44,791 nt of DNA from Magnetospirillum sp. UT-4 (lineage in GTDB: Bacteria; Pseudomonadota; Alphaproteobacteria; Rhodospirillales; Magnetospirillaceae): NCBI RefSeq assembly GCF_902729435.1, contig NZ_CACVCG010000056.1, positions 2,858-47,648 on the forward strand, in the 5' to 3' direction. The position numbers and the translations under genes are program-made. The notes beneath the pieces were generated by a model, which was not told the DNA's origin, made no database searches, and saw only the letters and a list, made by a program, of their open reading frames with translations. Numbering within the stretch: the stretch's first letter is position 1; each line of letters starts with the position of its first letter. Below are positions 44,761 to 44,791 of the stretch, one piece after another.

Positions 44761-44791
44761 CGGGCCATGGACGCCGTGCCACGGGCCTCGT

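Overview
The window is uniformly GC-rich, densely packed DNA that looks like an ordinary chromosomal segment of an alphaproteobacterium. The best fit is a Rhodospirillales member of the Magnetospirillum/Phaeospirillum kind; this is inference from gene content, since there is no rRNA gene in the window. The supporting signs are an alphaproteobacterial LexA box (GTTC-N7-GTTC) before an imuA-imuB-dnaE2 cassette, a cbbQ-cbbO pair, a SoeABC-like molybdoenzyme, and many short palindromic intergenic repeats. No transposase, phage gene, CRISPR array, tRNA or rRNA was seen.

Layout. 1-664: a perfect 89-bp tandem array made from the 3' end of the ETF-quinone oxidoreductase gene and its downstream DNA, followed by that gene (minus strand). 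2388-5228: a uracil-DNA glycosylase and a lytic transglycosylase. 5229-5555: a hairpin and a MITE-like element. 5556-11012 (minus): the SOS mutasome dnaE2, imuB and imuA, with its LexA box at 11028-11042. 11074-11656 (minus): a ParE/ParD-type toxin-antitoxin pair with a palindromic operator. 11793-20290 (plus): a compact type II secretion operon (E, F, I, J, L, M, a GspC/N-like protein, D, K) without the major pseudopilin GspG. 20371-23393: cbbQ-cbbO. 23404-25431 (minus): a membrane GGDEF-EAL protein with a periplasmic haem-c motif. 25577-27081: a small unknown protein, a hotdog thioesterase and an enoyl-CoA hydratase. 27172-30096: a CheB-CheR-PAS fusion. 30167-35622: a dihaem cytochrome c4 and a SoeABC-like sulfite:quinone oxidoreductase. 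35663-39686: MscS channel, coaBC-dut, an Rrf2 regulator and cysK. 39862-41077: MoeB/ThiF and a DsrE2-like protein. 41245-44663: a CitE/malyl-CoA-lyase-like enzyme, a glycerophosphodiester phosphodiesterase and a nitronate-monooxygenase-like flavoprotein with an unusual cysteine cluster.

How the genes work together. ImuA, ImuB and DnaE2 form a damage-inducible translesion module under LexA. The Gsp genes would build most of a secretion machine across the envelope. SoeABC, cytochrome c4, the DsrE2-like sulfur carrier, MoeB, CysK and its adjacent Rrf2 regulator suggest a sulfur-related neighbourhood, although they are separate transcription units. ETF-QO, the thioesterase, the enoyl-CoA hydratase and the CitE-like enzyme point to acyl-CoA metabolism.

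The most interesting signals are in the repeats. A roughly 100-bp three-hairpin element occurs twice, once between genes (41089-41190) and once in frame inside imuB (10180-10284). The two copies keep the same hairpin architecture while their stem sequences differ in a compensatory way. A second repeat family appears to have supplied the N-terminus of the phosphodiesterase. A third has amplified the tail of the ETF-QO gene at least seven times.
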